A stretch of DNA of 64,000 nucleotides from Bartonella rattimassiliensis 15908 (GTDB lineage Bacteria > Pseudomonadota > Alphaproteobacteria > Rhizobiales > Rhizobiaceae), in contig NZ_JH725065.1 of assembly GCF_000278215.1 (NCBI RefSeq), positions 158,547 to 222,546 of the forward strand. Direction: 5' to 3'. Both the position numbers and the translations under genes were made by a program. Every line of letters begins with the position of its first letter. Position 1 is the stretch's first letter. The notes under the pieces are model-generated. The model had not been told where the DNA came from, ran no database searches, and worked only from the letters and a program-made list of their open reading frames with translations. Positions 11,132 to 24,807 of this stretch are shown here, one piece after another.

Positions 11132-13759
11132 TTAAGTAAGAAGACGATTGATGATATCAGAAACATCGCTTGATAATTTTGGCGCAGCAGCAATCATCTT
11201 TAATTCAATTTTAAGTTTTTGTTGCCGAATAGGTTCTAATTGTCGCCAAGAGCGCATCATTGTTAATAATCGTGAAGCGAGCTGTGGATTTTTTTTGTCA
11301 ATTTCCAAAATGATTTGGCAAAGAAAATGATAAGCAGCTCCATCCATCCTGTTAAAACCCGTGAGGTTGTTAGATGCAAAGACACCGACTAGGGAACGTA
11401 CACGATTAGGATTATCTTTTGAAAACAGCGGGTGTCGCATAAGCTTTTGAACATTCTCGAGTGTTGATGCGCCAGCAACCATTGCTTGAATAGAAAACCA
11501 TTTATCCATGACTAAAGGGTCATGTCGATAGCGGTTTTCAAAATCATTTAAGGCATTTTTTGTCTGCTCACTTTTATTAAAATGTTTCACGAGAACAGTG
11601 ATACTCGCCATACGGTCAGTCATATTATCAGCTATTTCATATTGTTTCGCAGCACGATTTGGATTGGCTTCAGCAATAGAAAGATAATCCAATATTATAT
11701 TTTTCAAGGCTCGCTTTCCAGTTTGTACAGTGTTTGGTAAATAGGGCTCTTGGGTTTGCATTTGCACATAAAATTTTGTTAAAAGTGTTTGATGTGTTTG
11801 TGCAAGTGAAACTAGAAACTGATTGCGAACATAATGAATACGATCTGGATCAATATTTTGACCAATTATATGAGCAAGCTCAATTTCACTAGGTAAATTT
11901 AAACAGAAAGCACGAAACTCGGGCTCTAAGTTTTCGTCTGTTATAATATTTTCAATCAGGTCTAGCAAAGCAGGGGAGATTGTTTCTTTTTCTTGTGTTT
12001 TATCTTGAATGCTTTGAACCAAAGCTTGCGTCATTAAATGATTAAGAGATTGCCAACGATTGATGTGATTGTCATCATTTTGTACAAGAAAAATAAGTTC
12101 TCTTTCATTGAATGGAGTGTTTAGGATGATTGGCGCAGAAAAGTCTCTCAGCAGTGACAAAATGGGTTTTTCACGCAGTCCTTTTAATGTAAATGTTTGA
12201 TTTTCTTTGGACAAAAGCATGACGTCTGATTGAATTCCTGTATCGGCTTCATAGGTGAGGATTTCTCCGTTAGATCCTAACAAGCCAAATGCGATAGGGA
12301 TAAGCATGGGCTTTTTTGTATTTTGTTGTGGGGTTGCGGGAATATGTTGCTTTGCATGAATTGTTAAAACACCATCGCTATAATGACTATCGATTTCTAC
12401 ATTGGGGGTTCCAGCTTGTTCATACCACAGCATGAATTGGGAAAAGTCTTGGCCAGACACTTCAGCAAAACAGGCGATAAAATCTTCAATTGTACAAGCT
12501 TGTCCATCATGACGTTGAAAATAAAGATTAGTGCCTTTCCGAAACAGAGAAGGTCCTAAAATTGTTCGTATCATGCGAACAATCTCAGCACCTTTTTCGT
12601 AAACCGTTGTGGTGTAAAAATTATTAATTTGGCTATATTGACGAGGGCGAACAGGATGAGCAAGAGGTCCTGCATCTTCGGCAAATTGCGTCGCTTTTAA
12701 TATTTTCACATCTTCAATTCGCTGTAGGCTGCGTACATTTTGATCTGATGAAAATTCCTGATCACGATAAACAGTGAATCCTTCTTTTAAACAGAGTTGA
12801 AACCAATCACGACAGGTAACACGATTACCGCTCCAATTATGGAAATATTCATGGGCAATGACACGTTCAACATTTCTATAATCCTGATCGGTTGCTGTTT
12901 CAGGATTGACAAGAACGTATTTATCATTAAAAATGTTGAGTCCTTTGTTTTCCATTGCCCCCATGTTAAAGTCTGAAACAGCAACAATATTGAAAACATC
13001 AAGATCATATTCGCGTCCGAAACATTGTTCATCCCAACGCATGGAACGTTTGAGAGCATCCATTGCATAGGTTGCACGTTGGGTTTTTCCTTTTTCTACA
13101 TAAATACCAAGCTCAATACGTCGTCCGGATATAGTTGTAAAATGGTCTTCTAACTTATCAAGATTGCCACCTATTAAAGCAAAGAGATAAGATGGTTTGG
13201 GGTAAGGGTCTTCCCAAATGGCAAAATGGCGATTATTCTCCAAAGTTCCTGTTTCCACCAGATTACCGTTTGAAAGCAAAATGGGGACTGTTTGAGAATC
13301 TGCTTCAATTTTCACTCTATAGGTAGAAAGGATATCTGGGCGGTCATAAAAATAAGTAATACGACGAAAACCTTCCGATTCACATTGTGTGCAATAAACA
13401 CCATTTGAAAGATAAAGCCCCATAAGTTGGCGGTTGCTTTCAGGATTCACTTCCGTAACCAATTTCAATGTAAAAGGAACCGTTGGTGGCATTGTGATTT
13501 CTAAACGTGAAGGCGTAACTGTATAAGTGTTTGGAGCTAATATCTCACCATTAATTGCAACAGAAATTAAAGTAAGATCATCGCCAGAAAGTACAAGGGG
13601 TATTAATTCTTTTGTATCGTGACGGGGCTCGATAGACAATATAGCTGTAACATAGGTTTTTGTTGGTGCCAATTGGAAAGAAAGCTGTGTTTTGGGGATA
13701 GCATAAGGGGTTGGCTGGTAGTCTTCCAAACGATAAATAGATTTTGTTGGTTGTTCCAT
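11132..13759 (-). CDS. pepN: Aminopeptidase N (M1 family zinc metallopeptidase)
   Basis: Cytoplasmic broad-specificity aminopeptidase for peptide turnover, 875 residues, normal for bacterial PepN. The substrate N-terminus motif GAMEN (267-271), the zinc site HEYFHNW (303-309) and the second zinc glutamate in LKEGFTVYRDQ (E326) are intact. The C-terminal third is the helical PepN domain. The ATG at 13759 gives MEQPTKSIYRLEDYQPTPY, the expected start. It lies upstream of the kinase gene on the same strand with a 283-base gap containing a strong hairpin, so co-transcription is not obvious. Confidence 0.97.
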   Translation of the reverse strand: MEQPTKSIYRLEDYQPTPYAIPKTQLSFQLAPTKTYVTAILSIEPRHDTKELIPLVLSGDDLTLISVAINGEILAPNTYTVTPSRLEITMPPTVPFTLKLVTEVNPESNRQLMGLYLSNGVYCTQCESEGFRRITYFYDRPDILSTYRVKIEADSQTVPILLSNGNLVETGTLENNRHFAIWEDPYPKPSYLFALIGGNLDKLEDHFTTISGRRIELGIYVEKGKTQRATYAMDALKRSMRWDEQCFGREYDLDVFNIVAVSDFNMGAMENKGLNIFNDKYVLVNPETATDQDYRNVERVIAHEYFHNWSGNRVTCRDWFQLCLKEGFTVYRDQEFSSDQNVRSLQRIEDVKILKATQFAEDAGPLAHPVRPRQYSQINNFYTTTVYEKGAEIVRMIRTILGPSLFRKGTNLYFQRHDGQACTIEDFIACFAEVSGQDFSQFMLWYEQAGTPNVEIDSHYSDGVLTIHAKQHIPATPQQNTKKPMLIPIAFGLLGSNGEILTYEADTGIQSDVMLLSKENQTFTLKGLREKPILSLLRDFSAPIILNTPFNERELIFLVQNDDNHINRWQSLNHLMTQALVQSIQDKTQEKETISPALLDLIENIITDENLEPEFRAFCLNLPSEIELAHIIGQNIDPDRIHYVRNQFLVSLAQTHQTLLTKFYVQMQTQEPYLPNTVQTGKRALKNIILDYLSIAEANPNRAAKQYEIADNMTDRMASITVLVKHFNKSEQTKNALNDFENRYRHDPLVMDKWFSIQAMVAGASTLENVQKLMRHPLFSKDNPNRVRSLVGVFASNNLTGFNRMDGAAYHFLCQIILEIDKKNPQLASRLLTMMRSWRQLEPIRQQKLKIELKMIAAAPKLSSDVSDIINRLLT

Positions 13760-13831
13760 AGTTTTTTCCCATTTGTATTTTAAGAGTTAGAAAAGGCTAT
13801 TTAATTTTATAATCAAGATAGGACTAAAGAA

Positions 13832-14656
13832 TTACAAAAGGCTATCGAGGTGATTTTTTACTTCTAAGAAGTCCATCCATGTAAGCTTCTTTTGACTAGG
13901 GGTTCGGAGAAGATAAGCTGGATGGAAAGTTGGCATAACAGGTATTTTGATATCCTCGCTTTCATAAATATGCCATTTCCCTCGTGTTCGGATAATTCCG
14001 TTTTGAGATCCGGTGAGAAGCTGTGCAGCAACACCCCCCAGTGCTATAAGAACACGAGGACGAGCTAAATAAATGTGCCGTTCAATGAAAGGGCGGCACA
14101 ATGCAACTTCTCTTGGTGTTGGTGTACGATTTCCTGGTGGACGCCAAGGGATAGTGTTAGCAATGTAAACATTATTTCTTGTTAAGCCAATTGATGCGAG
14201 AATTTTATTAAGTAACATTCCTGCTTTTCCCACAAAAGGAATTCCTTGTAGATCCTCTTCTCGTCCTGGTGCTTCGCCTATGAGCATCAGGGGGCTTCCT
14301 GCTGTTCCATCTGAAAAACAAGTGTTTTTTGCCGTTAATTTTAATGAACAGCCATTAAAGGCAAGGAGAGCAGATTTTAATTCATCAAGTGTCTTTGCAT
14401 TTTTTGCACTCTCTATAGCGGCGGGTTCGTTTTGTATAACCCTAGAGTTATGCAGTGGATGATTATCTAATTTTATGGCTGGAGATGTCTGTTGATTATG
14501 AGAAATATTAATAATAGGTGCTAATTTTTTCTCTGAACAAGCAGATTTCTTAAAACGATCAATAGGTAAATCTGTCAGAACAGCATCTACACCACTTTCT
14601 TTATAAAAGTTTAAGAGTTCTTCATAGGAAATTGAGCATGGGGTTTGATTTAACAT
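13832..14656 (-). CDS. Uracil-DNA glycosylase, family 4-like
   Basis: Removes uracil from DNA in base-excision repair. The 274-residue protein has motif A GEAPGREEDLQGIPFVGKAG (127-146) and motif B HPAYLLR near the C-terminus, with PWRPPGNRTPTP between them; all fit family 4 (UDGa). A weakly conserved N-terminal extension of about 90 residues precedes the domain. The CxxC normally found just before motif A, which starts the four-cysteine iron-sulfur site, is not evident: only C103 and C113 are there. The cluster may be absent or bound differently. A second, family-5 glycosylase lies at 35910-36593. Confidence 0.85.
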   Translation of the reverse strand: MLNQTPCSISYEELLNFYKESGVDAVLTDLPIDRFKKSACSEKKLAPIINISHNQQTSPAIKLDNHPLHNSRVIQNEPAAIESAKNAKTLDELKSALLAFNGCSLKLTAKNTCFSDGTAGSPLMLIGEAPGREEDLQGIPFVGKAGMLLNKILASIGLTRNNVYIANTIPWRPPGNRTPTPREVALCRPFIERHIYLARPRVLIALGGVAAQLLTGSQNGIIRTRGKWHIYESEDIKIPVMPTFHPAYLLRTPSQKKLTWMDFLEVKNHLDSLL

Positions 14657-15099
14657 TTTATTTTTTCTAATGATCTAGCTATTATAGATCAAACAAAATC
14701 ATCCTTCAAATTTTATAAATATATTCGTTAGTATTAATGTATAAGAACGATGATAGCATTTTCTCTGTTCAAAATAAAGTCAGATTGTAAAATGCAGGTT
14801 CTTGCAATTATATACATTTTAAAATGCACAATTTATTTAAATGCACTATTTTAGCTTTTTAAACAGATTAATCTCTTTATATAATAAGAGCATTTTCTAC
14901 TGAATGTGAGTGATATAAATAATAGTATTTTTGACCATTATATTTTATATTTAATAATTAATGAAAATAATTTTTATAGTATTTTATTTGTAAATTTAAG
15001 TATAAATTTTCATCTTTATTAAATAATTTTTATTAAAAAATATTAAACATATAAATGAACTATATAAATATTATTTTTGTATGAGAAAATACTAAGATT
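14657..15099. other. AT-rich spacer
   Basis: 443 bases, extremely AT-rich, between the glycosylase gene and the end of the thiamine operon. I see no open frame, RNA gene or clear terminator. Confidence 0.6.
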
Positions 15100-15858
15100 T
15101 TAAAAGTTGTTTTTACAATGAGTTAAAAGCAAAGTGTGGGTATATGCTTTTGCTTTTTTTACGGCTGAAATAAGAGGTTCATTTAATGCTAAGTGAGCAG
15201 CAATAGCACTCGAGAGAATGCAACCTGTTCCACGCATTGTTCCTTTTAAACGTGGAGCAGAAATATTTATGATTTCAGTTTTGTCAATGAGGCTATCAAT
15301 TGCAAGAGGACCATCTGCATGTCCACCTTTTACTAAGATAGAGCGTGCACCCAATGACAAAAGCTTTTTTGCTTGTTCGATAGCTTGCTTATGATGAAAT
15401 GCCAATGGAGTTTGGCTTAGAAGAGCGAGTTCGTTTCTATTTGGTGTTAAAAGAGTAACGTGTGGAAGAAGCTGATTGATTATAGTTTCTATGATTTTTT
15501 CCGTTGTCAGTTTTCCGCCCGATGAAGCAATCAGTACAGGATCAAGAATAACCGGAATATGGGGATAATCTTCGAGTACATGACAAATTGCTGCTATAAT
15601 TGCTTGATTTCCTGTCATGCCAATTTTTATTGCGTTGATTGAATGAGCCTCTAGGGCTATGCGCATTTGCTCGGCAACAAGCTTTTCATTCATGGGTACA
15701 ACTTTAGCAACGTGATGATCATCTTGTACATTTACACAAGTGATGGCTAAATTTATTTTTATGTGAAAATATGCAGTTGTTTCTATATCACGAACAATAC
15801 CAGCACCTCCTGTTGGATCAGTGCCTGCAACAATGAGAATAGAAGGGGTTAACGCCAT
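15100..15858 (-). CDS. thiD: Hydroxymethylpyrimidine/phosphomethylpyrimidine kinase
   Basis: Phosphorylates HMP and HMP-phosphate to HMP-pyrophosphate, the pyrimidine half of thiamine. The ribokinase-fold landmarks are ILIVAGTDPTGGAG at the N-terminus, VILDPVLIASSGG and LLTPN in the middle, and RGTGCILSSAIAA (anion hole GTGC) near the C-terminus. Start chosen at the ATG at 15858 (MALTPSIL), which has AAGG upstream. An ATG at 15879 would add seven residues but lacks a ribosome site. It overlaps the end of thiE by 10 bases and is the last gene of the thiC-O-S-G-E-D operon. Confidence 0.95.
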   Translation of the reverse strand: MALTPSILIVAGTDPTGGAGIVRDIETTAYFHIKINLAITCVNVQDDHHVAKVVPMNEKLVAEQMRIALEAHSINAIKIGMTGNQAIIAAICHVLEDYPHIPVILDPVLIASSGGKLTTEKIIETIINQLLPHVTLLTPNRNELALLSQTPLAFHHKQAIEQAKKLLSLGARSILVKGGHADGPLAIDSLIDKTEIINISAPRLKGTMRGTGCILSSAIAAHLALNEPLISAVKKAKAYTHTLLLTHCKNNF

Positions 15859-16454
15859 GGTTGGGTTACCTTGATCCATTGTTGTACCCGCACTTCGGGT
15901 TTTTTATGGAGGATAATGTCGGTTACAACAGCCGCGCTATTGGCTCCTGCTTTCAAAATGTCTATTGCACGTTTTGGGTTTAAACCACCAATGCCAACGA
16001 AAGGTAAGGCACCAATCCGATTTCTCCATTGTTTGATTTTTTCTAATCCTTGAGGTTGCCATTTCATTTTTTTTAAGATTGTCGGATAAATAGGACCAAG
16101 AGCAATATAGTCAGGGTTAATAGAGAGCGCGATATCCAATTCATGTTCATCATGGGTGCTAAGACCAAATCTTATACCATTTTTACGAATTGCAGGAAGA
16201 TCAGCATTGCTTAGATCTTCTTGCCCAAGATGAATAAAATTGCATTTTTCATCAATAGCAATGGCCCAGTGATCATTAATAATTAATTGTGCTCCCCATT
16301 TATCACATATATTTTTTGCGCGCTTGATATGTTGACTGATCGTTTTAAGATCTTCATCTTTCATCCGTAATTGTATAAGTTTGATACCAAGAGGGACCAA
16401 GCGTTCAATCCAATCAGCATTGTCAACGATGAGGTAAAAAGGATCTAATTTCAT
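15849..16454 (-). CDS. thiE: Thiamine-phosphate synthase
   Basis: Joins HMP-pyrophosphate to thiazole phosphate to give thiamine phosphate. 201 residues with a TIM-barrel fold. The family's phosphate and Mg-binding stretches are visible: IQLRMKDED near residue 28, LIINDHWAIA, FIHLGQEDL, ALGPIYPT and FVGIGGLNP. Its ATG shares one base with the thiG stop (TAATG) and its 3' end overlaps thiD, so translational coupling is likely. Confidence 0.95.
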   Translation of the reverse strand: MKLDPFYLIVDNADWIERLVPLGIKLIQLRMKDEDLKTISQHIKRAKNICDKWGAQLIINDHWAIAIDEKCNFIHLGQEDLSNADLPAIRKNGIRFGLSTHDEHELDIALSINPDYIALGPIYPTILKKMKWQPQGLEKIKQWRNRIGALPFVGIGGLNPKRAIDILKAGANSAAVVTDIILHKKPEVRVQQWIKVTQPWR

Positions 16455-17224
16455 TAAAATACCGCTTTTCCAATGACGGGGGTTGAAGGGACTGCTACAT
16501 TGCGCGCTTCAAGAATACCTGCTTTATATCCCATACGTCCTGCCTGAATAGCTTTAGAAAATGCTTCAGCCATTAAAACAGGATCACCAGCTTTGGCAAC
16601 TGCGGTATTAAGAAGGACTGCATCGTAACCAAGCTCCATAGCGACAGTGGCATGGGATGGACGCCCAATACCGGCATCAATAACAAGAGTAACATCAGGA
16701 AGGTAAGCACGGATAGAGCGCAGCCCATCAGTATGATGAGGGCCTTTGGCTGATCCAATAGGTGCACACCAAGGCATAATAACAAAGCAACCAACATCTA
16801 AAAGTTTTTCAGCAACAATGAGATCATCGGTTGTATAAGCAAAAACTTTGAAATTTTCACTGTTTAAAATTTTTGCTGCTTCAATTAAAGAAAAAACATT
16901 TGGCTGTAAGGTATCTGAATTACCGATAATTTCAAGTTTAATCCAAGAGGTTTTAAAAAGATCACGAGCTAAATGGGCTGTCGTTACAGCTTCTTTAACA
17001 GTATAACAACCAGCGGTATTGGGAAGTATCGTTATATTGAGTTCTTGAAGAAATTGCCAAAACTGCCCCCCTTGTTTTCCACCCGCACTTTCTCGACGTA
17101 ATGAAACGGTTACAATTTCTGTATTCGATTTCTGAATAGCATCACGAAGGATAGCAGGAGAAGGATATTGCGCTGTACCTAACATAAGACGGGATGAGAA
17201 TTCACGTCCATAAAGATTCAACAT
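16454..17224 (-). CDS. thiG: Thiazole synthase
   Basis: Builds the thiazole phosphate ring from deoxyxylulose phosphate, dehydroglycine and ThiS-thiocarboxylate. 256 residues, typical length. The Schiff-base lysine lies in WIKLEIIGN (K96), and the phosphate-binding loop appears in [12 protein letters not shown] and [11 protein letters not shown]. It lies four bases after thiS and overlaps thiE by one base, consistent with one operon and a ThiG-ThiS complex. Confidence 0.96.
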   Translation of the reverse strand: MLNLYGREFSSRLMLGTAQYPSPAILRDAIQKSNTEIVTVSLRRESAGGKQGGQFWQFLQELNITILPNTAGCYTVKEAVTTAHLARDLFKTSWIKLEIIGNSDTLQPNVFSLIEAAKILNSENFKVFAYTTDDLIVAEKLLDVGCFVIMPWCAPIGSAKGPHHTDGLRSIRAYLPDVTLVIDAGIGRPSHATVAMELGYDAVLLNTAVAKAGDPVLMAEAFSKAIQAGRMGYKAGILEARNVAVPSTPVIGKAVF

Positions 17225-17228
17225 AATC

Positions 17229-17426
17229 TTAACCTCCTTGCATTGGGCTTAAAATTTCTACTTTATCTCCTTCATGCAAAATAAATTTGTCGCGCGCCTT
17301 CACAGGAATAACTTCAGCATTAACAGCAGTTGCTAGCCAATCTCCTTCATATCCCAATTCCACAAGCAAAAGACTAAGAAAAGTGGCTTCTGTTTGAATT
17401 TTTTGACCATTAACAAATATTTTCAT
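17229..17426 (-). CDS. thiS: Sulfur-carrier protein ThiS
   Basis: A 65-residue ubiquitin-fold protein ending in the required Gly-Gly (SPMQGG), which is adenylated and thiocarboxylated to donate sulfur to ThiG. No thiF-type adenylyltransferase lies in this operon, so the activating enzyme must be encoded elsewhere (MoeB/ThiF homologue). The gene sits between thiO and thiG with short spacers. Confidence 0.95.
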   Translation of the reverse strand: MKIFVNGQKIQTEATFLSLLLVELGYEGDWLATAVNAEVIPVKARDKFILHEGDKVEILSPMQGG

Positions 17427-17446
17427 TTTTTATCCCAATGCCAATT

Positions 17447-21553
<4,107 letters not shown>

Positions 21554-22528
21554 ATGTCTAACATTTATGATTGGTCGCTAAAAGCTGATGAAAATGCTCA
21601 TTCAGATAGTATCATTAATTGGGCAGAAGGTCAGCCGCCTAGCTCTGTCAATGATAGTGCACGGGCGATGATGCAGCGCGTGCGTGAATATCTTGCAGAT
21701 AATGGTGGATCTATTAACTCAAGCTTTATGGTAAACGCGGAAGATAAAACAACATTAATTACCTTAAAGACAGTTTCGCCGATTAAGAACTACAACAACG
21801 ATATTATTATACGTTTTAAAGCTCGTGGCGTAAATATTGGCACGACGACAATAACTGTTAATAATATAGGAGAAAAGCTTATCTATAAAGCTACCGATGC
21901 GGGTATTAGACCATTAGAAGGGGGAGAATTGCAAACTGGTGGCATTTATGAAATGGTATATAATAACGGTGTTTTCATAAAAGAACATGAGGGATGGTAT
22001 TTATTAAATCCTACACCACCGAAGATAGAAAGTTTTCCTGCTGGATTCATTGCAACATTTGCGATGCAAAAGGTGCCAAATGGTTGGCTTTTATGTGATG
22101 GTAAGGCCTATAAGTGTGAAGATTATCCGCAGTTATTTAGGGCAATAGGTGATAAATGGGGAAAAGATAGCTATAAAACTTTTAGAGTTCCTGATTTTAG
22201 AGGCATGTTTTTACGCGGCTTTGATGATGGTCGTGGTTTAGATGGTAATAGAAAATTTGCCGATGAACAACAAGATAGCATAAAATCACATACGCATATT
22301 GGAACCATTGAAAAAGCAGGAGAGCATACACACGATTTTGAGTATAAAGGAGTTGGATGGGAAACTGGTAATATTGGGAGGCATTCGAATTATTATACTT
22401 ATAATGCTACCTTGAAAGGAACAACAGCTTCTGCTGGAGCACATACACACAAGGTAACTCTTTCTCATACGGGTGAGGCAGAAACGCGACCTGTTAATAC
22501 AACTGTTATCTATGCTATAAAATCATGA
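21554..22528 (+). CDS. Phage tail-collar/tail-fibre protein
   Basis: Intact 324-residue protein. The N-terminal module (3-42: YDWSLKADENAHSD, INWAEGQPPSSVNDSARAMM) is common at the start of phage tail proteins in alphaproteobacteria. A middle beta-rich part (about 70-155) leads into a tail-collar domain at about 158-222 (GFIATFAMQKVPNGWLLCDG, RVPDFRGMFLRGFD). The tail has repeated His-x-His motifs (SHTHIG, GEHTHDF, GAHTHKV) like those that bind metal in phage fibres, and ends RPVNTTVIYAIKS. A purine-rich GGGG site precedes the ATG. No other phage structural gene is nearby, so it is a lone survivor or a recruited fibre gene. Confidence 0.82.
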   Translation: MSNIYDWSLKADENAHSDSIINWAEGQPPSSVNDSARAMMQRVREYLADNGGSINSSFMVNAEDKTTLITLKTVSPIKNYNNDIIIRFKARGVNIGTTTITVNNIGEKLIYKATDAGIRPLEGGELQTGGIYEMVYNNGVFIKEHEGWYLLNPTPPKIESFPAGFIATFAMQKVPNGWLLCDGKAYKCEDYPQLFRAIGDKWGKDSYKTFRVPDFRGMFLRGFDDGRGLDGNRKFADEQQDSIKSHTHIGTIEKAGEHTHDFEYKGVGWETGNIGRHSNYYTYNATLKGTTASAGAHTHKVTLSHTGEAETRPVNTTVIYAIKS

Positions 22529-22572
22529 GTATGATTGAGGAATAAAAATCTATACATTCTGGTAATTTTGTT

Positions 22573-22608
22573 AACGCGGAGCAGATCTACGGTCCGCGTT
22601 ATTCTTAT
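22573..22608 (+). terminator. Hairpin after the tail-fibre gene
   Basis: AACGCGGA (22573-22580) pairs with TCCGCGTT (22593-22600), an 8-bp GC-rich stem 45 bases after the stop, followed by ATTCTTATG. The T-tract is poor but the position and GC content in an AT-rich region support a terminator. Confidence 0.6.
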
Positions 22609-22689
22609 GCATATAAAAAGACAATATATTGATTTATAAAGATAAATAATCTATTTTCAACTTGAATTAAAACCTCGAGTATCGTAAGA

Positions 22690-22890
22690 TTCTCTTATTG
22701 TAACTCTTCCCAAATTAAATTGATGGGATATAAGGGATGTAGCAACACCCAAGAGTTGATAGATAGTGTGATGATGCTCTTAAATTTTATCTTATTTATG
22801 GGGGGTATCGTTATACCATTTATGGGCACCGTCGTGAAATGGAGGTGATGAGCTTTAAGACATGTCTCTTTGAAAAGAAAACTAGGATAT
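22690..22890 (+). pseudogene. Decayed 5' fragment of a tyrosine integrase (copy 2)
   Basis: With frame changes it reads DVATPKS, CDDALKFY, YRYTIYGHRREME (ending near 22844) and then ALRHVSLKRK (near 22849-22880). This is the clearest match in the window to the arm-DNA-binding domain of phage/island integrases, whose pattern is DGxGLxFY...YRYTIxGRRREMGLGxLRxVSLKQA. Stops and at least two frameshifts separate the segments and nothing of the catalytic domain follows. It lies just after the phage tail-fibre gene, consistent with a decayed prophage or island. Confidence 0.65.
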
Positions 22891-24000
22891 TTAGGAGAAT
22901 CAAAGAATAATTTTTTAATGATTTGAAGGAAAAGCTAATGATATAATTTATTATAAGAATAAGAAAATTATAATTTTTTATAATTGTGTGATGAGATAAA
23001 GGAGATATATCAAAAATCATTTAAAATGTGTCGTTAAGTGATCTGAAAACATATTTTTTCATAAGGTATTTTGATAGTGGTTGAAGTGATAACATTATTC
23101 AATTTGAGGCATGAGAAAGTGCAATATTTGTAACATTTTGTTACGAAAAATAGTACCCCTGTATGAGTTAATTCATTCTCATAGAAAGGTTTCTCGTCTT
23201 TTTGTCAATTCCATTTCTTTGCATTGCTATAATATGTATTTTACCTGTAAGTGGTATACCACTTTGAGTGGAAGCAACGTTATGCTTATGAAGTAACAGA
23301 TCAACGTTATCGTTATACTTTCTCTTCATCCTTATATTACTATACATTGTTTTTACATTAGGAGATCTACAAGAAGAATTATTGAGTTTATTTGAAAAAA
23401 ATTTTATTCAATTGTTTACTTTTTATGATGTGCCAGTAAACAATTTTTTTATAGAGAGAGAAAAGGAAAAAATATGATAATATTCAATATTCTTTTTGAT
23501 TCTAGAGATTGATAAATAATCATTATAAATTGATACTTACTTATTTAGAAAAACAATCAAAGCATATGCGTTATAAAAAAATAGCGCCATTAAAGGCATA
23601 AATAAATCTTCTATGGATAGGAGAACGGCATTTGATTTTTATCTGGTCCTTAGAAAATATAAATAATACCTCTAATTATTATGAAAAAAGCATTTGTATA
23701 TATTTTTTGAATCATTTTCATAAAGATAAGAGCGATAAGTGGGAAAACTCATATTTAATGTTATATAAATTTGTATTATAAAAGGTCTGATAGTAAAGAA
23801 ATCAAGTTTTTTAGCTATGTAAAATCTTGAAGGATTTTCAACAGGTAGTTTTCCCCTCAATACTCCAAAAAGATCTTTGAAGTATGTGGATCTCTTTTTA
23901 AAAACACAGAAAAGAAGTTCATGTAAAATAAAACAGATTCTTAAATAATTGTGTGTTTTATTTTGCTATGTACTTTAATTTTAGATTAAAACCAATAGCC
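22891..24000. other. Gene-free, AT-rich spacer before the heme locus
   Basis: About 1.1 kb without a recognisable gene on either strand. Short open frames exist but lack family features and ribosome sites. This probably is decayed accessory DNA; its left neighbours are phage-derived. Confidence 0.5.
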
Positions 24001-24807
24001 TTAAGATTTAGTTTTATAGGAGGAGGCTGTTTGAGGAAGTATAAATGGGATATTTTCTTTAGGTAATTCAGAAACGTTTAAAGAACAATGATAAACATCG
24101 CGGAGATTTTGTGTTGTCAAAACGTTAGTCACATTTCCTTCACAATAAATTTTCCCTTCCTTGAGTAAAATTATGTTGTCTGCATAATGTGCCGCAAGAT
24201 TGAGATCGTGAAGAACAGTAAGAACGCCCCCACCAGAATGGGCAAATTGTTTAGCAATATCCATAACGATAATTTGATGCTGAATATCAAGGCTAGCAAT
24301 AGGTTCATCTAATATCATCCAGCGAGGAATTCCATTATAAATTGGTTTCCAGATTTGGCAAAGAACACGCGCAAGTTGTACTCTTGCTTGTTCTCCACCT
24401 GATAATTGGTGATAATATAAGTTACCATAATTAGAAAGATCAACGCGCTCTAAAGCTTTTTGGATAAGATTTTGCAATTCGGCTCTGGAAGTGGTCAATT
24501 GGTTTACAGAAAGGCCAAGACCTACAACTTCATGGACTAAGAATGGAAATACGAGCGCTGTTGATTGTGGTAATACAGCACGCATTTTTGCCATTTTATA
24601 AGTTTTTGTTTGTCGTACCTCATAACCATTTAAGGTTATTTTTCCACTGTAAGAAATTTCCCCACTCAATGCTTTGATAAAAGTACTTTTTCCCGATCCA
24701 TTAGGACCGATAATAATGGTAAAAGCACCGCTTTTAGCTTGAAGATTAATGTGATTAAGAATCTGTTTCTTTCCGCGCTGAACGCAAATATCTGTTGCTT
24801 CAATCAT
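24001..24807 (-). CDS. hmuV: Heme ABC importer ATP-binding protein HmuV
   Basis: ATPase that drives heme import with the permease HutC. 268 residues from the chosen start. Walker A GPNGSGKST, signature LSGGEQARVQLARVL, Walker B MILDEPIASLD and the H-loop VLHDLN are all present. The start is placed at 24807 (MIEATDIC), giving an ATGA overlap with the hutC stop; an upstream ATG at 24843 would add 12 residues. It is the last gene of the leftward hemS-hutB-hutC-hmuV run. Confidence 0.94.
   Translation of the reverse strand: MIEATDICVQRGKKQILNHINLQAKSGAFTIIIGPNGSGKSTFIKALSGEISYSGKITLNGYEVRQTKTYKMAKMRAVLPQSTALVFPFLVHEVVGLGLSVNQLTTSRAELQNLIQKALERVDLSNYGNLYYHQLSGGEQARVQLARVLCQIWKPIYNGIPRWMILDEPIASLDIQHQIIVMDIAKQFAHSGGGVLTVLHDLNLAAHYADNIILLKEGKIYCEGNVTNVLTTQNLRDVYHCSLNVSELPKENIPFILPQTASSYKTKS

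Noticed and set aside
23540..23760. Possible degenerate coding sequence (TYLEKQSKHMRYKKIAPLKA and later pieces).
   Set aside because: Interrupted by stops, no family match recognised, and base composition is the same as the surrounding spacer.
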